Assembly: GCA_022824315.1 (NCBI GenBank)
Contig: JAJEAC010000195.1
Coordinates: forward strand, 1-46,919
DNA length: 46,919 nt
Direction of reading: 5' to 3'
DNA from: Silicimonas sp.
GTDB lineage: Bacteria; Pseudomonadota; Alphaproteobacteria; Rhodobacterales; Rhodobacteraceae
Part shown: piece after piece, positions 43,846-46,919 of the stretch
Numbering within the stretch: the first letter of the stretch is position 1
Layout of the letters: every line of letters starts with the position of its first letter
Translations under genes and position numbers: made by a program
Notes under the pieces: model-generated
What the model saw: only the letters and a program-made list of their open reading frames with translations
The model's database searches: none
Told to the model about the DNA's origin: nothing

Positions 43846-44984
43846 GCTTTCTCGAGTACAGGGTACGGTTCATTCCGACGGGCGCGCGCAAGCTTCTTCA
43901 TGTCAACTGGGCGCTTGTGGTCCTGCTGACCACGGTTGCCTCGGTGGGATTCCTGATGCTGACTTCGGCGGCGGGCGGGGACGTGTCCCGCTGGGCGGAA
44001 CCACATATGGTGCGTTTTGCGGTGGGTCTCGCCTTGATGCTGTTGATCGGCCTTGTACCGCTCTGGTTCTGGCGCTCCGTGGCCGGGCTGGCATATGCCT
44101 TCGCTCTCGTCCTCCTGATCTTGGTGGAGTTCTTTGGTACCGTGGGCATGGGTGCGCAGCGCTGGATTGATCTTGGATTCATCCAGTTTCAGCCATCGGA
44201 AATGATGAAGATCGCGCTCGTGATGTGTCTCGCGGCCTATTACGACTGGTTGCCGCTCTCGAGCGTGTCGCGGCCACAATGGGTTCTCGTGCCACTGATC
44301 CTGATTCTCGTCCCGGCAGCCATCATCTTCAGACAACCGGATCTGGGCACGACGGTTCTCCTGGTCGTGGGCAGCGGCATCGTGATGTTCTGCGCCGGTG
44401 TCAGCTGGTGGTACTTCCTGGGCGTGGTCGGCGCGGTGGCGGGCATGGTGTTCACGGTTTTCGCTTCGCGCGGCACGGACTGGCAAATCCTGCAAGACTA
44501 CCAGTACCGCCGCATCAACATTTTCCTTGACCCCTCGATCGATCCCCTTGGGGCGGGCTATCACATCACGCAGTCCAAGATTGCGCTGGGGTCCGGTGGG
44601 TGGGCCGGCAAGGGTTTCATGCAAGGCACGCAGTCACGCCTGAACTTCCTGCCGGAGAAGCATACGGACTTCATTTTCACGACGCTTGCCGAAGAGTTTG
44701 GCTTCGTCGGCGGGTTCTCCCTGCTTACGCTTTACGGCCTGATCATTTTCGTGTGCGTCCTGTCGGCGCTCGGGAACAAGAATCGCTTTGGGGCGCTTCT
44801 TACCCTGGGCGTGTCGGCGGCACTGTTCCTTCATGTCCTGGTGAACATCTCGATGGTCGTGGGACTTGCCCCGGTTGTTGGAGTTCCTCTTCCGCTTGTC
44901 TCCCATGGCGGATCAGCCCTGCTGGTCCTGATGATGGCCTTCGGCCTTGTGCAGTCTGCGCACATCTACAGGTGGCGAAATTGA
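43842..44984 (+). CDS. rodA: Peptidoglycan glycosyltransferase RodA
   Basis: A 380-residue SEDS-family polytopic membrane protein with about ten membrane segments that polymerises lipid II for the elongating wall. Conserved pieces include GAQRWIDLGFIQFQPSEMMKIALVMCLA, RQPDLGTTVLLVVGSGIVMFCAG, YQYRRINIFLDPSIDPLGAGYHITQSKIALGSGGWAGKG, FLPEKHTDFIFTTLAEEFGF and PLPLVSHGGSALL. It starts within the mrdA stop and ends within the start of ghrA. Confidence 0.95.
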   Translation: MSFLEYRVRFIPTGARKLLHVNWALVVLLTTVASVGFLMLTSAAGGDVSRWAEPHMVRFAVGLALMLLIGLVPLWFWRSVAGLAYAFALVLLILVEFFGTVGMGAQRWIDLGFIQFQPSEMMKIALVMCLAAYYDWLPLSSVSRPQWVLVPLILILVPAAIIFRQPDLGTTVLLVVGSGIVMFCAGVSWWYFLGVVGAVAGMVFTVFASRGTDWQILQDYQYRRINIFLDPSIDPLGAGYHITQSKIALGSGGWAGKGFMQGTQSRLNFLPEKHTDFIFTTLAEEFGFVGGFSLLTLYGLIIFVCVLSALGNKNRFGALLTLGVSAALFLHVLVNISMVVGLAPVVGVPLPLVSHGGSALLVLMMAFGLVQSAHIYRWRN

Positions 44985-45919
44985 TAAGGGTCCTGATTTC
45001 CGGGCACCGCGTGGACTGGGACGAGTATGGCGAGCTCTTGTCAGCCGCGCTGACCGATGCCGGAATCGATGCCGAGGTCATTCACGAGACAAGGCCTCGA
45101 TCGCCGGAGACCATTGACTACATCGTCTATGCACCGTGGAGCGACATGAAGGACTTTTCGCCGTTCACGGGCGCCAAGGCGGTCATCAACCTCTGGGCAG
45201 GCGTGGAAGGCGTGGTCACCAACGAGACCTTGAAGGTGCCGCTCGCGCGCATGGTGGATCCGGGACTGACCGGTGGAATGGTCGAATGGTGTGTTGCCCA
45301 CGCATTGCGGCATCATCTCGGAATCGACCGGGACATATGCCGCCGCGACGCGGTTTGGGACCCTCACTTGCCACCGCTTGCGCGCGAACGGCCTTTGACG
45401 ATCCTGGGGTTCGGCGTGCTTGGCCAGGCGGTGGCAGAGGCGCTTTCGGGCTTGGGATTTCCCGTAACCGGCTGGAGCAGGAGCGCGAAGGACGTCGCGG
45501 GTGTAACATGCCTGTCGGGAGAGGATGGTCTCGTCGCGGCGCTGCGCAGGGCCGAACTGCTGATTCTCCTTCTGCCGCTCACGCCCGCGACAGAGGAGAT
45601 CATGAACTCGGAGCGGCTTGCTCTCCTCCCGAAGGGGGCCATCCTGATCAATCCGGGGCGCGGTCCGCTGATCGACGACAACGCGCTGCTCGCGGCGCTT
45701 GACAGCGGCCACATTGCGCATGCCACGCTTGACGTCTTTCGCGAAGAGCCCTTGCCGGGCGATCACCCCTTCTGGGCTCATCCGGGCATCACCGTGACGC
45801 CACATATCGCGTCTGGCACGCGGCCGGATACAGCGGTCGAGATCATTGTCGAGAACATTCGCCGTGGCGAGGCAGGAGAGCCGCTGCTGCATCTCGTCGA
45901 CCGGAGCCTTGGATATTGA
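44981..45919 (+). CDS. ghrA: Glyoxylate/hydroxypyruvate reductase A-type D-2-hydroxyacid dehydrogenase
   Basis: A 312-residue D-isomer 2-hydroxyacid dehydrogenase. The NAD(P)-binding ILGFGVLGQAVAEAL (GFGVLG at 143-148) is followed by the Arg of INPGRGPLIDDNALLAAL, Glu in LDVFREEPLPGDHPFW, and the catalytic His in TPHIASG. The N-terminal DYIVYAPWSD and INLWAGVEGV match GhrA, which reduces glyoxylate and hydroxypyruvate. The start is TTG 44981, preceded by AGGTGG and sharing bases with the rodA stop. Its attachment to the cell-shape operon has no obvious functional reason. Confidence 0.9.
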   Translation: MIRVLISGHRVDWDEYGELLSAALTDAGIDAEVIHETRPRSPETIDYIVYAPWSDMKDFSPFTGAKAVINLWAGVEGVVTNETLKVPLARMVDPGLTGGMVEWCVAHALRHHLGIDRDICRRDAVWDPHLPPLARERPLTILGFGVLGQAVAEALSGLGFPVTGWSRSAKDVAGVTCLSGEDGLVAALRRAELLILLLPLTPATEEIMNSERLALLPKGAILINPGRGPLIDDNALLAALDSGHIAHATLDVFREEPLPGDHPFWAHPGITVTPHIASGTRPDTAVEIIVENIRRGEAGEPLLHLVDRSLGY

Positions 45920-46036
45920 TGCTTCGTCGTGGGCAAATCGTGCAGGCGTGACGGCGTTTGGTCATGGGCTCAGGTCGGTCAAGGAAGTGCACTGTTCCGG
46001 ACGAAGGTCGGTCCCTGCGTTCCCAAGGAGTGTTCT

Positions 46037-46639
46037 TCAAGCAAGCGCTTGCTGCACATGGGCCCTGAGTTCGGGCAGGAGGTCCGTCTCAAACCATGGA
46101 TTGGCGCTGAGCCATGCCGTGTTCCGCCAGGACGGGTGGGGCAGGGGAAACGCATCCGGAAGCCGGGATTTCCAGTCACGGACGGTCTCGGTCACCCGGG
46201 CGTTGCGGGAGAGTCCGAGATGCCAGGCATGTGCGTGGGCGCCAACGAGCAGCGTCAGCCGGATGGCCGGCAGGCTGTCCAGCACGCGAGCCCTCCATGT
46301 CTCCGCGCAGACGGTGGGCGGTGGCAGGTCGCTGCCGCCGGCGCTGTAGCCCGGAAAGCAGAATGCCATCGGCACGATTGCGACGCGCGAGGTGTCATAG
46401 AAGGTCGCCTCGTCGACACCCATCCAGTTACGGAGGCGATCGCCCGACCTGTCCTTGAATGGAATGCCGACCTCGTGCACCCGGCGACCGGGCGCCTGTC
46501 CGGCGACAAGAAGGCGGGCGGTGGGTTCGAACCAGACAACGGGGCGCGGTCGATGCCCCGTGGCCGTTGCCGCGAAGCGCGGGGAGCAGAGGTTGCATGC
46601 GCCGAGACGCTTCTTGAGATCGGAAAGGCCCTTGTTCAT
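46037..46639 (-). CDS. Uracil-DNA glycosylase family protein (iron-sulfur type)
   Basis: A 200-residue UDG-superfamily protein. Motif A reads LLVAGQAPGRRVHEVGIPF (GQAPG at 47-51) and motif B PHPSWRN (from 167). Four cysteines, Cys15-x2-Cys18 and Cys94-x16-Cys111, match the 4Fe-4S ligands of family 4/5 glycosylases. These remove uracil or related bases from DNA. The ATG at 46639 is taken because the frame upstream has no family similarity. It is convergent with ghrA and divergent from the gene at the window edge. Confidence 0.85.
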   Translation of the reverse strand: MNKGLSDLKKRLGACNLCSPRFAATATGHRPRPVVWFEPTARLLVAGQAPGRRVHEVGIPFKDRSGDRLRNWMGVDEATFYDTSRVAIVPMAFCFPGYSAGGSDLPPPTVCAETWRARVLDSLPAIRLTLLVGAHAHAWHLGLSRNARVTETVRDWKSRLPDAFPLPHPSWRNTAWLSANPWFETDLLPELRAHVQQALA

Positions 46640-46860
46640 GGGTTGCCTGGTGCCGCTGGTGGCTCTTGGATCTCCTACAGGCTTCCGAGTCGGTTGGCCA
46701 CGTTCCTGAACGGCGTCTGCCCGAGACTTGCGGGCGGCGGATACGAGGTGGCGTCCGACCCGTCCGGATTGCGTCGAACGATGTACTGAGCACATATCTT
46801 GGCAAATGGTCGACGCGTGGGACGTGTCGACGGCACGTGCAATTGAAGCGGGTCGGAGGC

Positions 46861-46919
46861 ATGAGAGTTCACGTTCTTGATGATTGGTCCGACACGCTTC
46901 GGACCTTGCCGTGCTTCGA
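46861..46919 (+). CDS. Start of a probable D-2-hydroxyacid dehydrogenase, cut by the window edge
   Basis: The last 59 bases read as the N-terminus MRVHVLDDWSDTLRTLPCF with no stop. This resembles the opening of a group of D-2-hydroxyacid dehydrogenases (MRVHVLDDW-x-DT-x4-PCF), but only 19 residues are visible. A GGAGG lies one base before the ATG, closer than usual, so the true start could differ. The product cannot be confirmed without the rest. Confidence 0.5.
   Translation, partial: MRVHVLDDWSDTLRTLPCF

Overview
The window looks like a chromosomal segment of an alphaproteobacterium of the Rhodobacterales type (Rhodobacter/Roseobacter relatives). It is GC-rich and densely coded, and it carries several gene blocks whose order is familiar from that group: xerD next to aroK-aroB, ruvCAB followed by ybgC-tolQRAB-pal-cpoB-tilS-ftsH, trxB divergent from an Lrp-type regulator, lgt-midA-pgeF, and mreBCD-mrdA-rodA. 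The protein sequences also read as that group, including a class II type EPSP synthase, a bifunctional sulfate adenylyltransferase/APS kinase and a DUF1127 small protein. No rRNA, tRNA, CRISPR array, insertion sequence or prophage was recognised. The assignment is from recollection of families and gene order, not from a search.

Layout. 1-6161: end of an OmpA/MotB-like gene, then a minus-strand operon (44-residue membrane peptide, periplasmic helical-repeat protein, XerD, CorC/HlyC transporter) divergent from aroK-aroB. 6420-11509: an accessory catabolic island with a sulfatase/phosphonate monoester hydrolase-like enzyme and an SDR on the minus strand, a second SDR on the plus strand, and a convergent GMC flavin oxidoreductase. 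11715-12305: a DUF1127 gene with a clear intrinsic terminator, and an intergenic region with two strong inverted repeats. 12306-24518: ruvCAB, an isolated NTF2-like gene, then the Tol-Pal envelope operon, tilS and ftsH. 25006-28323: folD, a FitA/VapB-like antitoxin with a decayed PIN toxin, pdeM and trmB. 28438-36430: aroA, sat-cysC, trxB, an Lrp/AsnC regulator, pgeF, midA and lgt. 36534-46919: a UbiK-like coiled-coil protein, a YbjN protein, proC-csaA, the rod-shape/elongasome operon mreBCD-mrdA-rodA with ghrA attached, a uracil-DNA glycosylase, and the start of a further gene at the edge.

How they work together. Most of the window is housekeeping: cell-envelope integrity (Tol-Pal, Lgt, PgeF), cell shape (MreBCD, PBP2, RodA), aromatic amino-acid synthesis (AroK, AroB, AroA), recombination and repair (RuvABC, XerD, PdeM, UDG), tRNA modification (TilS, TrmB) and sulfur/thiol metabolism (Sat-CysC, TrxB). 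Tight ATGA/TTGA stop-start overlaps recur (ruvC-ruvA, tolA-tolB, proC-csaA, mrdA-rodA, rodA-ghrA, midA-pgeF), so translational coupling is a general habit here. Several starts are non-ATG (ruvB, tilS, mreC, tolA, ftsH, csaA, ghrA).

I found no clear new defence or biosynthetic system. The parts least explained by known biology are the microprotein/periplasmic-repeat pair at 2694-4365, the 6.4-11.5 kb catabolic island, the degenerating toxin-antitoxin locus at 26024-26727, and the structured non-coding region at 12136-12274.
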